In this document: piece after piece, positions 31,171 through 41,916 of the stretch
Layout: the number at the start of each line of letters is the position of its first letter
How positions within the stretch are numbered: position 1 is the stretch's first letter
DNA from: Symsagittifera roscoffensis
Taxonomy: Eukaryota > Xenacoelomorpha > Acoela > Convolutidae
Length of the DNA: 64,000 bases
Reading direction: 5' to 3'
NCBI RefSeq assembly: GCF_963678635.1
Contig: NW_026971256.1
Span: 1-64,000, forward strand
Notes under the pieces: generated by a model
The model's database searches: none
The model's input: the letters and a program-made list of their open reading frames with translations, nothing else
Told to the model about the DNA's origin: nothing
Made by a program: the position numbers and the translations under genes

Positions 31171-33568
31171 TGACAAGTTGAAACTGGGCGGCAAGAATCT
31201 GGAAGTTTATCAGATGCTGATGCAACACGTCGCTAGGGATATTTCAGGTTTGAGTCTGGCAAGGAGAAAAGATGCTACTTGTTTCTTGAGGTGGATAATA
31301 ACCGTGAGGACCGACAGTACCATCCAAGTGTGTCACCAGAAAGCGATTGGAAGCAAGACAATGGAAAGAAGAATCTCCGCGGTCATCCTGAATGTACACC
31401 AGAGTACTGGAATAGAAAAGGAGGATGGCTCCAGACAGTCTCTAGAGAATCATGGAAAGCTGGACAAGATGCGAAGGTTCTATAACAAGAAATTCGAAGA
31501 GGGACATGACGTGCATCGTAACTTAGTCTTGGCTGGAGAGTACTCGAGACCCAACAAAATGGGAGAATATCAAAACGTATCTGGGGTACTGGGGATAGCA
31601 TAAAACCCCTTCTTGGATTCAGAGGCCGGAAGCGCTCAGAGGAACCACGAAGTGACAGCGCTGTTAAAGTTTTGGACGGAAAAGATAATCGAGATAGACC
31701 CAGTGGAAAGAGAGAAACCGAGCTTGGGCTTGATTCTCGAGAGGATGCCAGAAGTCATAAGTGTGCCGCGCTCGAATAAAAGAGTCTAATTGAAAATGGG
31801 CAATCGAAACGGTATGCTGGTTACGAGCTTAGGAGTGGTTTGGAAGTTGCTGAGACCTTCCTGGTGTCCGCATCCCCATGCAAGTCTGATTGAGGAGGTC
31901 ACAGAGCGAGTGAGGCTGGCACCGACGAAAGACGAGGACCTGAGAACACTGAGTGTAGTACACAAGCTGATCTTGCCTCAGATCAAGGAGTCAGGCGAGG
32001 CAACGAGTAAGCTAGGATCGGTGAAAAAGATGGAGCAAAGTAGTTGTCTTGACCTGACGTGTGGAAGCGGAGAGCACTTTTGTGATGGACGATCATGTGT
32101 CAGAATACAGTCCTTTCGAAAAGAAGACCTAATCGCTTGGTTTGGCGACATCACAGAAAGGGAGAAGAGCGAAGTAAAAATAGTGGCTGAGTGTTACGCG
32201 AACACCACCGTGAACATAGCCACATCTTTAGGATTCTTCTCGAGGATGTGCAGTATACATTCACTGGAGATGCTAGAGTCTGAACACCATTTGGTGACCG
32301 CATTGAGCGTGGAGTCATGGCCTGGGGTGTTGCAATTAACTCAGAAACACATCAGAGGCTGGAAGGCGGGTCTTGAGGCGGAGATGGGGTTTCCCGTGAG
32401 TGAAGCCTATGGTCTGCCAGTAAATGCGAATTCCCTGGTAGGATCGGTACTGGCCAACCTATGTGGTAGCCACTACCCACTGCACATGGCGATGGTGGAG
32501 GTATCCAGCCAGAGGCTATTAATAGACAAAGCCTTCCCGGTGCCCAAGTGCGTACGACTGGCTCGAATGTCGCATCACTCACACAAACTATTGAGGAAAA
32601 TCCGGGGAATGGTGCCGAAGGAACAGAGAGATGACTTGAGTGAAATCTGGGCGGAGGAACTTTTGGGTTTTGAAGGTGAGAACACGAGTGACCTCGGGAG
32701 TCAAAGCATAATCGGGAAACCGATGAACAGTGCTCCAAACCTGGAGGAGAATGATGCGATGCTTGAGAAGATGATACAACTAGAACATCTCTTGGAAGCT
32801 TCGGGGGAGCACAATCTACGCACCATCGATATCACATATGGGGAATGCCCGTGCCCAACCTCTTCCTGATCTGGGACGTGGAGGATTTTCGGTCGATCGG
32901 ATTACCAGATCACAGGCAGAAGGTGGCCCTCTTGGTGGTAAGCACGATGCTGGCCTTACGATGGATCGAAGAAAATGTGACGAAATATCGGGTGTCGAAG
33001 ACACCGACGGCAGAATCAATATACGCTATAGATTACAGCAAGAGAATTGAGTTGTTTGAGATTGCATGCAAGGTATTTGCCAAGCTTTTTCCCGTGGTTT
33101 CGAGCGATGTTGACATCTTGGTTGTATATGGTGACAAAAGATCATATGAAGAAATATCACAAGGAATACCGACAGTTCCTGATAGAGATTGGACCGGAAG
33201 CCTTCAGGATACCTCTGCTCACCCATCGAAATGCGATCACGACGGGTTGGAAAAGAGTTGGTAGGGTGTCTAAAGATAACACTACGGCGACAGAATCAAA
33301 ACTGGAAGAGGACTTGGCGAAGAACGTGAGTCTGAGTCTGCACAACTCCTTTTGCTTGAATACGGAGTCGAAGATGAAGGGTTTGCCCAACCAAGCAAAG
33401 AGGTTGCAGGAACAGAGGGAGTGGATGCGATCTTATGAACAGCTGAAGGCTTGGGAAGAGATCGTGATAAGCTCCGATGTCGAGGAGGTACTGTTAAGAC
33501 AGATTGCACCTCGAAGGCGAAGAACGCGAAATGAGGAGGTTGCTCAGTGGGGAACTTTAGAGTCTTGA
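31171..33568 (+). pseudogene. ORF2 terminal module with Cys/His cluster, copy 3
   Basis: TAC to TAA in GIAYNP at about 31,601-31,603 and the TAA at 31,787-31,789 break the first half. From 31,790 a 359-codon frame is open: SLGVVWKLLRPSWCPHPHA, the CX4CX4HXCX4C cluster (about 32,048-32,100), ERVRLAPTKDEDLRTL, LIDKAFPVPKCVRLARMSH, KMIQLEHLLEAS, to ITYGECPCPTSS-stop. The last section is in the other frame, as in copies 1 and 2. This is the best copy of the middle of this module. Function unknown; the Cys/His ligands suggest zinc binding. Confidence 0.55.
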
Positions 33569-34382
33569 GTCTTGAGAGGGAAGGAAAGGGGCTCGAGGGT
33601 GAACTCGGATGAAATCTGAATTCACGAAAAAGAAACTTTAACGAATGAAATATTGTTATTAATATGCTATATCTATTATATAAATCAAAAAGCTGCATGT
33701 TAATTTCCTGATCGAATGGGAAAAAAAAGAATTTTTAAATCATTAGCTTGCAAAGCAGAAAATTAGGGTGCAGGTGTAAGCAGATTTTGATTGCTGTTTA
33801 GCGATAGTGTGACAATTTTGCATGGTTGTGAATTTTGGGGTGTAGATAAACTTAAGTCTGGTGCCTTAAGTATAAACTTCTGTAAATGACCACTGGCACT
33901 GTATCTTGAGCAACACTCAAAATTCTGGGGATTCACTGGCAGACGGCAACACGCGATGAGGACATCGATCTCGAGTCCGGGGAGTATGTGCCAGTCGGTC
34001 ATAATTGGAAGTTTGACCTTGAGCAATACGAACAACGTGATTTTGGTGTCAAATTGATTTTTCAAAAAATTCGAATTGAACAAGTCTGCTCAACTTTCTC
34101 GCGACAACTGAAAATCTCATAAAGATAAGATCAGAACGACCGAATTACAATTGTGGGAAAGTAGTCAAAATTAGGAGTCGGAAATTGCTATTCGCAGTTT
34201 CCGATTTTTAATCGAACGAGAGTAGAGCTGTCTGGTTCGTGGCAGGAGACAGAAATTAATCGCGAGTAAGAGGAGATTGAAATTCAAGTGGACCAGGGTG
34301 AACCTTCGGTAGAAAGGTGGACAACCGAAGTCTCCCAATGGTCCAGCTCAAAACTTTATTGTCAAAAGAAAACTCATTTCCT
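33569..34382 (+). other. 3' non-coding part of tandem unit 3
   Basis: Same sequence as the ends of units 1 and 2, with a one-base loss near 34,087. No gene, LTR terminus or polyadenylation site can be assigned with confidence. Confidence 0.4.
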
Positions 34383-34494
34383 TTGATTGGAATTCATTAA
34401 TAGCAAACTTCTCAATTTATATTCAATTATATTCATGCTAGAGTCGCTAGTTAATTTAGTTACTCCAATGCTCGAGTGTGCCGATATTTGAGTA
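34383..34494. other. AT-rich junction between the two elements
   Basis: Short stretch between the end of the plus element and the flanking repeat of the minus element. No coding potential. TAGTTAATTTAGT and AGTCAATTTAGT are minor repeats. Confidence 0.4.
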
Positions 34495-34662
34495 GTCAAT
34501 TTAGTTTTCTTGAGTGTCTTTTATCATTGTTATTTTGAGGTAAGGAGAGTTTTAGGTTGATCCATCTGAAAAGGATCAAAAATTCACTGTCTTATAAAAA
34601 GTAACTGTACGGACTGTTCCGACCCTGTTTTTAACGGCGTTCGCCTAATCCGGGTATTTTGA
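34495..34662 (-). repeat. Flanking repeat P, left copy (possible LTR fragment of minus element)
   Basis: Matches 61,438-61,607 in the same orientation, with landmarks TTCTTGAGTGT, CCATCTGAAA(A)GGATCAAA and GTTTTTAACGGCG(T/C)TCGCCT. Here P lies left of repeat Q; at the right flank P lies right of Q. Confidence 0.75.
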
Positions 34663-34668
34663 GACCTA

Positions 34669-34724
34669 AGTATGGGGACGTTCTAGAGTTGCTCTACATT
34701 CTAGAGTATGGGGACGTTCTAGAG
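34669..34724. repeat. Two 20-bp direct repeats, 36-bp period
   Basis: AGTATGGGGACGTTCTAGAG at 34,669-34,688 and 34,705-34,724. They sit between P and Q only at the left flank. Confidence 0.9.
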
Positions 34725-34740
34725 ATCGTGTCGGTATGTA

Positions 34741-35432
34741 TGTAACATTCGCCCAAATACTACACAATGACTGAGCGTAGAAAAAGTACATATAGACGAC
34801 TGCCAGTTGATTTCCTTGTCTGTTTCGGGATAAGTGAAAAAATACCATTTTCAGGCCATCAGTCAAACGACTTTTGATCAGCGTTCGTTACCTGCGAAGA
34901 CAACCACATAGCTGTGGATCTGGAACCCCTACACTACATGATTGCTATTAAAAACACGGCTCGAATCTCCTATTTCACTATGTTTTTAGTGACAATTCTA
35001 TATTAAATCCATTGGAGATGGATTGACCCTTTCCATTTCCTAGCTACTCATTTTCTAAAATAGCAAACAGTACCTGTGTTAATTTAAATGTTTAGGACAT
35101 CAGAGTAGCTAAAAAGTTAGTTTACTATAGTCTTCCACCATGTGACAGTCTCTGGGGGCCGAAGCTCCGCGATTCCGCCCTCTTCCAGTAATAACGTCCT
35201 TATTCTTCTAACTTCGTGGCACGGGAGGGTTCTGCCCCACCGAAGCCTCCTTTCCTTCTGTCGACTTCAATTAATTGTCTTATTGTGCGCGATCGTCACG
35301 ATAAGAGCCTTCGTTTTTATTTCGTTCTGTTCCGACTGTCTTGCACTTGTTATTCGGTTGTTGTTGCGTTTTTTTCTGTTTTCCGGCTAAGCAATGCCGT
35401 ATCTGCCTTTCTCAGAAATGTAACGTCGCAAT
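34741..35432 (-). repeat. Flanking repeat Q, left copy: probable 3' LTR of minus element
   Basis: About 690 bp matching 60,707-61,396 in direct orientation, with small indels (about 45 bp missing near 34,806; about 38 bp extra near 35,130-35,168). On the minus strand it ends GCGAATGTTACA, a typical Ty3/Gypsy LTR terminus; the right copy ends GTTACG eight bases before a candidate primer-binding site. AAAAACACGGCTC and CATCAGTCAAACGACTTTTGATCAG are well conserved. Confidence 0.6.
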
Positions 35433-36420
35433 ACAAATTTTTCTTAAAATTTTCTTCTAGAATAGTTTAGCTCCTTCACATCAATATATGACGACTAAGG
35501 TCTCTAATGTTGTTTTCGTGCTGCAACGGAAGGTTCCGCTATGCCAATCCAGGGGTTAGGCGCATACTCCCCGGACAGTCCTCAATGTCCCCCTTGATCG
35601 CATAATGCCGGGTTATCGTCAAGTAGTGTTCCAGTTCTCAATAATTAACTTTATAAACCGGATTAGAAAATTGAAATTTATCTACTCCACCTCAACTCAC
35701 TGCGTGTCATAAATGGCATCCTACTATATTTCACTGCCTTTCAACATTATCACAAAATTTGCACCATGAGGAGTGTCCTAGATAAATTTCTTTTCGGACT
35801 ACTTATGTCATCCCTCCAAAAAATTTCTTCTCGCTCTTGCTAATTGAAAAATTGGGAGGTGGCACGGCCGCGCACCCGTTAAAATTAACCTCATGTCACT
35901 CACCAAGTATAATCATTCAATTATGCTTTTGCCTAAATATTAAATCTAAGAAACTCTGTGGCTAGGAAAGGTAATGAGGTACTCACCCTCTCCGAGCATG
36001 CGTACCTAAACCCAACCAGGTCGGCACAAAGTGGAGATGTGTCCTACACAGGTTTAAAACTTCAGTCAGGTTTAAATAGATAAATATACTCACATATGCT
36101 CTATATTTTTGTGTAAATAGCATCAGTTAAAGTTCTCATTGTTATTCACCAATTGCAACAATTTAACAACTTTCAAAGCTTGGTTTAACCAAACTACAAC
36201 AAAACAGAAGGTTTAAAAATTTTAATAATTAAGCTTAGTTGATTGGTACAAGTTTTAGCGCACAAAGACAATCAATTTGTCTCTCTTTCTTCATTTCCCC
36301 TTCGTGTCACATCTTCACCCGTCACTCCATTGGCTGTTGCTCCTGCTCTCCTGCTTCACTATCCTCCAGGACTTTCTACAATATGTCAACAGAGTTGTGG
36401 GCCGTGCCATAACTTTCCTG
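35433..36420 (-). other. 3' untranslated region of minus element
   Basis: Between the last ORF2 stop and repeat Q. AT-rich, no open frame of note on the minus strand. AGAAGAAAATTTTAAGAAAAA (minus strand, about 35,437-35,458) is purine-rich and lies next to Q, the position expected for a polypurine tract. Nothing else recognised. Confidence 0.4.
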
Positions 36421-37034
36421 CTACAGCAACCTCGGTTTGCAACAAGGCAGTAAATCCACGTTCACCTTCCGCTCCCGGTTCCTGCAAAAGCTGATATGCA
36501 GGCACAGGCTCACATTCCGTTCTAGGTCAGCTTGTAAGACCTCATTCTTTCCTTGATCAGTAACACAAGGCGTTACTGATACTCGTTTCACCGCAGTGAT
36601 GACGCCGTTCCTGTGCGTCAGGAATACTCTCTTATAGGCTCCCGGTCCTATATCTAGCTGGAAGGGTTGATAGGCTTCCGTGTTTCTGGACATATGACGC
36701 TTCGCGCGTTCAAACATCCATGACTTCATAAGTGTCCCGAACCATGGCATCAACCTCTGTCTCGCCCATAATCTTTCAATGACTTTGGGTATCCCCAGAA
36801 CCCTGCAGGTGGTTCTGAAATATCCAAAGTGTGGTTACATTCACGCTACTCAGTTGCTCAAGCGTCGGAATCGTCGTTTCCTGCTCGCTTGTGCCCGGGT
36901 TGGCTTCTAACCATCTCACCGGCGGCATGGCACTTACCACCACAATCGACACTGGCTGGTTTTGGTCTGGCAACCCCGTGGAGTACAACTCCTCCACGTC
37001 CCATACTAAGACCAGGTTCCCACGCTTGGGGTAT
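36421..37034 (-). pseudogene. ORF2 C-terminal end, minus element
   Basis: LVWDVEELYSTGLPDQNQP, VVVSAMPPVRWLEAN, MPWFGTLMKSWMFERAKRH and LDIGPGAYKRVFLTHRNGV align with the plus-strand ends (LIWDVEDFRSIGLPD, SPWFRAMLTSW, IEIGPEAFRRPLLTHGN). ISFCRNRERKVN corresponds to NSFCLNTESKMK. This shows the last part of ORF2 is coding in both members. A frame break lies between 36,776 and 36,753. Confidence 0.5.
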
Positions 37035-37743
37035 CATAACGTCTGCGCCAGGCAGTGACAAGGATACTCCCCATGTGTAATTAAGATGTTCCTTCGAATC
37101 CGGTACCCTGAAGTTCTTATTAACGGTTCCACTTCTGTCATAATTCGATGTCCGTCGTCTTTTTCATCAATGGTGGGGAAATTCGGTAGGTAACACTCCT
37201 TTCGCCTTCTTCTTCTGGAATTCACTCACGTTACCCTCACTCAACCTCATGAAATTCTCAACCACTACTTCCTGCAACTCGCCTTCGGATCTCTTCGGGA
37301 CGGCCCGAATGATCTTCGTCAGTAAGTCATACGATTTTACGACACTCTGGCCAACCTCACGCATTTTGGTACGGAGAAGAATTGGTCAACCAACAACTGC
37401 TGCGTCCTAGCACCCATTCCCACCATGTGCGTAGGGTATTTACTATTTCAATATGGTGCAGAACTCGAAGCTATTTCAATATGGAGCAGACCAGATACTT
37501 CAAGCCAGTAGGCCTATGATAAGCCTCACTGTCCTTCAGATGCATCTCATTTTCCAGAGCTTCTCGCCAACCTCCAATTTTCTGCTCCGTTTGTAACGCT
37601 CCAGGGAACACTTCGACACTCAAGGACGTAACCAGCCTTGGCACGCTCCAGGCGTTCCAACGACTCGATCGAGCTGGTCATGCTGCAAAATCCCAAAGCA
37701 TCAATTCCTTTCACTCTTGTCCGACATGCTCAGTCTTCCAAAA
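37035..37743 (-). pseudogene. ORF2 segment before the C-terminal end, minus element
   Basis: KSYDLLTKIIRAVPKRSEGE corresponds to HSHKLLRKIRGMVPKEQRDD of the plus copies. RRNILITHGEYPC matches LRTIDITYGECPC. From there the frame continues through one TGA into the WDVEE part, so here, unlike in the plus copies, only a stop and no frameshift separates the two parts. 37,365-37,743 is broken and only weakly traceable. Confidence 0.45.
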
Positions 37744-38655
37744 TTAAATTAGTTGGCTATGTTGCTCACTCAGCATTTTTAGCCAATGGCCCGTACCACA
37801 CACGTGTCCTTCCATCCCACAACTGGAAGCTAGACAAGCACCATGTTTCAACCAAATACTTGGAGAAACTCCCTCAGACAATTCCGTGGCTGGTTTGCTG
37901 TTCTTCTTTGCTACTTTCATGGCCAACAGATGGTGTATCACGGCCAAATCATGCAGACTCCTTGTGACATCTGCCGTCATATCTGAGATCAAACCGGCGT
38001 TCGGATGTTGGCACCATGAAGGCTTCATGAGCTCCCAGATGGTTACTAAGCTGTTTTTCAAGGGACCGTCCCATGAACCACATTCAACGCTCACTTGCCC
38101 CTTCAGCTCGGAAACCGAGGGTTCAACCACTCGTTCCTCCAAAATAATTCCCAGTTTGGGTTGTTCCACCATTAACATGCCGGTTTCTTTGAATCTCTCA
38201 AACCAGAAATCGAGGATTATGACCTTTTCATAGTCATATATGCTTCCTGGGCAACCTCGTCCACAGTGGGGGTTGTACGCTATTCCTGGTATGCCGGATA
38301 CGTATTGAAATGACTTCAGCTTACCCAAGGTTGCATAAACCGTGGGATCTCTGAGTGCTTCAATGGATTCACGACTCACCTTCAGCTCCTTGTTGGAGTA
38401 TCTCCTCACCTCCTCTAGCCTGCGGTAGCTCTCTATATCTTTAGACTCCTTAGTCGGTATCAGCAGCAGCATGTCCTGATATAACTCCAGGAGAGCCCTT
38501 AGAAAATTTCGTTCACAATCAACTCCCCCTTGCCGAATGGTTTTTATACTTTCCTCTAATACAAGAGTGGGGATACGATCCACCACGAATCTAAGAAAAC
38601 AAACGGCAACTTTGCGCTTAGCCCAGGCTATCGCATAGTCATCACTACTAATCAA
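37744..38655 (-). pseudogene. ORF2 terminal module with Cys/His cluster, minus element
   Basis: Open for 303 codons. VAVCFLRFVVDR, FQYVSGIPGIAYNP, YEKVIILDFWFERF, KLGIILEE, TIWELMKPSWCQHPNAGLI and HDLAVIHHLLAM match the plus copies at moderate identity. The cluster CLASSCGMEGHVCGTGH conserves CX4CX4HXC, with His in place of the last Cys. A long uninterrupted frame with protein-level similarity argues for past purifying selection. Family not recognised. Confidence 0.6.
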
Positions 38656-39465
38656 CTTCCATCAGTTGCAGCTCCTGTTCCTTCGATTTCGAATCATCAC
38701 TAGATTCATATTCTGATTTCCTGATAGCCATCAGGCACAAAGCCAATCGCATTTGCAAGTCAGTCCTCGTACATGGGTAGGCTAGGTATGCTGCCAGAGG
38801 CGCATGCATGGTTTCATCGAAGTATCTCTGGAGGGCCGCCCTCCAAGAGATTTTTAACAACGTCCGAGGACATCACAGTGTCATACTCATACTCTTTTCG
38901 TTTGAGAATAGAGTTTTCTGTTAATTCTTGAAGGTATTCTTGCATGGCATTCTTTTCACTCTAGGCCATCCAGTGACCTCTCGCTGAATTCCTCGCCTTG
39001 AGCATCTCCACATAGCCTCCGGCGGGATCACCCAAGTGGACTGAGTTTGGTATTGTGATCCGACTGTACTCGACCACGCCGAGTAGTCCCTCCAGCTTCA
39101 TCTGTGCCAGGTTTCTTCGCGAGGGCTTATAGTCATCAAGCCCACCAGATCCACACTGAATGATGACTTCTATTTCAAGCTTCGTATCCGCCAAAGTTCG
39201 AGCATTCTTCTTAGATTTTGAGGCCGTTGAGATCAAGCCTGCTAGTAACATAGGTGGTATCAGGTTTTCTTTTTCTCTCCCCAACCCGATGCCGAGCAAT
39301 CTCCTTATCCATTTTCACTCTGGCAAGATGCTTCGCCAAGGTCACTGCCGCGTTCACTTTGACTTCATCGATTTTTGATTCACTGTTTTGCTCCCTGCTC
39401 TACTTCTCAATCCCTTCAGCCCTTTCTTGGCTCGCCTTTTTGGTTGTCTCTTCGTAGTTTGATGA
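38648..39465 (-). pseudogene. ORF2 segment, unrecognised, minus element
   Basis: ISWRAALQRYFDETMHAPLA matches the plus copy at about 24.92 kb; YESSDDSKSKEQELQLME is an acidic insertion absent there. Upstream, a second frame (39,299-38,961) reads ADTKLEIEVIIQCGSGG and SVHLGDPAGGYVEMLK, with no detectable plus counterpart because that plus region is decayed. No domain found. Confidence 0.45.
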
Positions 39466-40196
39466 TCATCGGCAGGCACTGTCATCCGTGACTGACTCGG
39501 TCAGAATGTCAGACTTTGTGGAGCTCATCAGTTTCTCTAGAACCTCGCGCATAGTGGGCTGAATCAACCCCACCTTCATTACGGACTGTGTCCCGGATCT
39601 TCGTAACACGTCCCAAGTCCTTTCCATGAAGTACACTCGGTTCCAGGCTACTCCCGTCTTGCGCTCCAATTCACTTTGGTATCTCTTCCATTCCTCTTCT
39701 AGCAATGTGCCTTGGAAGGATACCCTCATCGTGTCTTCAATTCGTTTCTCCTAGGTGGCTCGTGAAGCAGTTTATGTACCTCCCTACCCCGGTAACTCAA
39801 GGCCAGGGCTACTGGGTCTGCTGGTGACAAGCTGGCTGGTGCCTCCTTTGTAGGGGACAAAAATGAAGATGGCATCATCAACAATAGGGGTTCATCGACT
39901 TCCCTGTCGTCGTCGTCTTCACTAAACTGATACACCAACAAGTCCCTTTCCAACGCACCTAAGTCTAATCCACTCGTCGTGTCATTCTCCCCTTCTATGG
40001 GATTATCATCATGATCCATCACGTCATCGTCCTTGGCATCTGGTTTTGGTCCAGTTCCCGAGGGGCTCTCGCGCATATCCATGTCCGAATCCGGCCGAGC
40101 CGGCACAGTCAAATCCCCTGCATGGTAGCACAGTTCATCCTTAACCAGGGGTTCCACCGACTCATCGCCATGTGGCGCCAATTCATCCACTGTCAT
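39466..40196 (-). pseudogene. ORF2 acidic spacer and helical module, minus element
   Basis: 40,196-39,726 is an acidic spacer (PDAKDDDVMDHDDNPIEGE, QFSEDDDDREVDEPL). The next frame overlaps and reads RVSFQGTLLEEEWKRYQSEL, VYFMERTWDVLRRSGTQSVM, equivalent to MFLATLDENVWREFLSEF and ELWNTVVKFGEPVLM on the plus strand. Conserved length and position, no family. Confidence 0.5.
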
Positions 40197-40214
40197 GTAG
40201 ATGCCTCCTCTGCA

Positions 40215-40646
40215 CTACCTTGCCACTTCTAACAAAATGATTTTCACTTCTCCTGACCACTTCAATCGTGACAACTCATCGGCTGGTGTGTACACGTTAT
40301 TCCATACATCAGCGGAAACCCCGGACTTCCTGGAAGGTAGTGCTTTAATCTTCTTCCAGCTCCATGCACCAGGAAACGTTAAATCAAATGTATGCATGGC
40401 CGCAACGTTCCAGCTGATAAAGTGCGGCTCCATCCCTTCACTCCATTTCCGCATTCGCTCTTCCGCGTCACGAGCCGCTCCGATGCGAGGAGCAATAGCG
40501 GTAGACGTGACTCCCAGCAGCATCCTCCTTATCGCCGGATATCGGGGACATTGGTCCGACAGTGGCCTAGATCTGCATATGCTTCCGGCCAAGCTGGGAC
40601 CCGCATCGCCTCTCCTGAATCCTTCACCACAGGTCGCAGATTCCAA
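40215..40646 (-). pseudogene. ORF2 module with conserved Trp-rich segment, minus element
   Basis: EERMRKWSEGMEPHFISWNV and AAMHTFDLTFPGAWSWKK match the plus copy at about 23.25 kb. The ending RLKWSGEVKIILLEVA is a predicted strand-rich part missing from the decayed plus copy. 143 codons open. Unknown function. Confidence 0.5.
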
Positions 40647-41431
40647 AGCTTAGGGTTAATCTGGACATGGGAAAGGTCCTTTCCGCCAATTCTACTTTGA
40701 AATTGTTGTAGAAACCAATCAGCATCCATCCCGGTTCCGCTATTGTTCCGAGAAACCTGCCGTCGCTGACCAATCCTCTCAGATCTTTCTGTTTCACCCA
40801 ATTCAGCACGAAACAATGCTCGACTGAAACTAACTTCACGTACAGTACTGAGTTGCTGACCGCTTTCACCTGCACGACATGAAAATCGTGTGACATCACC
40901 GGTCCATATACCACAGTATACCACGGTGACTTGTCCATATACCACAACTCCCTCAGTCCAAAGACTAGAGCCAGCGGATTGATACGCATCATCACGGCCA
41001 GGTCACTCAGCAGGGGCATGCCACGAGGCTGTTTACACTCGCTAAATCCTGTTTCGACCTTATCTTCTCCTGTGATGCCCTTATTTTGTTGCAGGGGATA
41101 CTGGATCAAGAGCGTTCTCCAATCTTTCATCTTCTGATAAGAAGCGGTTGCCAACTGCGCGTTGAACTCTCGGCTCGTACTCTGTAATTGTTCAGGGTAA
41201 CGCAGGAGCACGAATAAGTCACCAATCGACCATATGTCATCGTGATAAGGGTGAGGAGTCCATCCAGCCTCATGTCCGCTAAAGCTTCAGTGAAGTTATT
41301 GCGGGCCCCTTCATGAAGTTTTCATAGCCAAACAACACATATAGCGCCAGCACCAAGCCAATTGACAGTTTCCTGATGTCTCTAACAAAGCTTGCGATCA
41401 AATTCCTTGAGACCCTCGGGTAGCACGTGGA
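40624..41431 (-). pseudogene. ORF2 module, unrecognised, minus element
   Basis: From 41,211 a 195-codon frame: QKMKDWRTLLIQYPLQQNKG, GMPLLSDLAVMMRINPLALV, then a strand-rich part VVQVKAVSNSVLYVKLVSVE and EPGWMLIGFYNNFKVELAER. It aligns with plus fragments at 22.6-23.1 kb, where decay is advanced. The region 41,431-41,212 holds LPEGLKEFD and DGLLTLITMTYGRLV, matching DGYLTLVLLTHGELV of the plus copy but with stops. Confidence 0.5.
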
Positions 41432-41916
41432 CTAGATGGATGGCATCCAACTCACTCCCATTCTTCCCAGGATTGCGTCAGATCTTTCATATTGTGCCCC
41501 TGTGGGAAAAACGTCCGCCTGGAAACTTTCCAACGACATCGTGTTTACGTCTTTCATCAGTTGGAGCATCTTCACTCCGGCCAGCTCCCGTTCATTCAAC
41601 AATTTTTTCAGATACCCGTGTATTTCTTTTATCACCACTGGAGCATGTTCGAAAGGTTCTTCCCCCAACGTGCATACTCTTGGTGACAAATACAGGCACG
41701 AGTTAGTGTGCGGCTTTGTCCTCAGGGCCAGTGCCATGAGATCCTCTTCTGAAGATTTCAGATTCCTTCTGACCATCGTTTCTTGTGCATCTAACATATT
41801 TCATCTACCTGAACCAGAGGTCATTCGCTACCTGTTACACCAACAGGTGGTTGTCATCTACTCCTGGTCTCAATTTTAGCAACCTGGCGAAGTTGGACAG
41901 TTCCAACACCAGGATT
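41432..41916 (-). pseudogene. ORF2 helical module, minus element
   Basis: ETMVRRNLKSSEEDLMALAL and HAPVVIKEIHGYLKKLLNER correspond to NVAAAEKKLEAMAYSLTQER and APPLVKQIWKFLEGQLEMAE. Both copies have a predicted amphipathic helix followed by conserved hydrophobic segments. An upstream stop is at about 41,835. No family recognised. Confidence 0.45.

Larger units (their letters stand above)
1..34382 (+). mobile_element. Giant Ty3/Gypsy-like retroelement, plus-strand member (5' end outside window, internally amplified)
   Basis: Gag, protease, reverse transcriptase, RNase H, integrase, acidic linker and macro-like module are followed in the same orientation by a second long coding region (ORF2) with an SGNH hydrolase and terminal unknown modules. 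Order and domains match the minus-strand member at 36-57.6 kb, which fixes this as one element family and not chance neighbours. It is heavily rearranged: three tandem copies of a protease-to-ORF2-start unit (about 2.4-7.9, 7.9-13.3 and 13.3-19.5 kb) and three copies of the 3' terminal unit (25.07-27.98, 27.98-31.17, 31.17-34.38 kb). Stops and frameshifts in every module show it is inactive. The 5' LTR and leader are not in the window, and I could not define a 3' LTR. Confidence 0.85.
31171..34382 (+). repeat. Tandem 3' unit, copy 3 (3,212 bp, element end)
   Basis: Similarity to units 1 and 2 ends at about 34,382, after AACTCATTTCCT. Beyond this the sequence is unrelated to the next-unit border, so this marks the right end of the amplified element. 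Confidence 0.85.

Noticed and set aside
35142-35470. Open frames of 82-84 codons at 35,142-35,470 plus
   Set aside because: They lie inside repeat Q, whose other copy at 61.2 kb has indels that destroy the frames; not conserved as protein.
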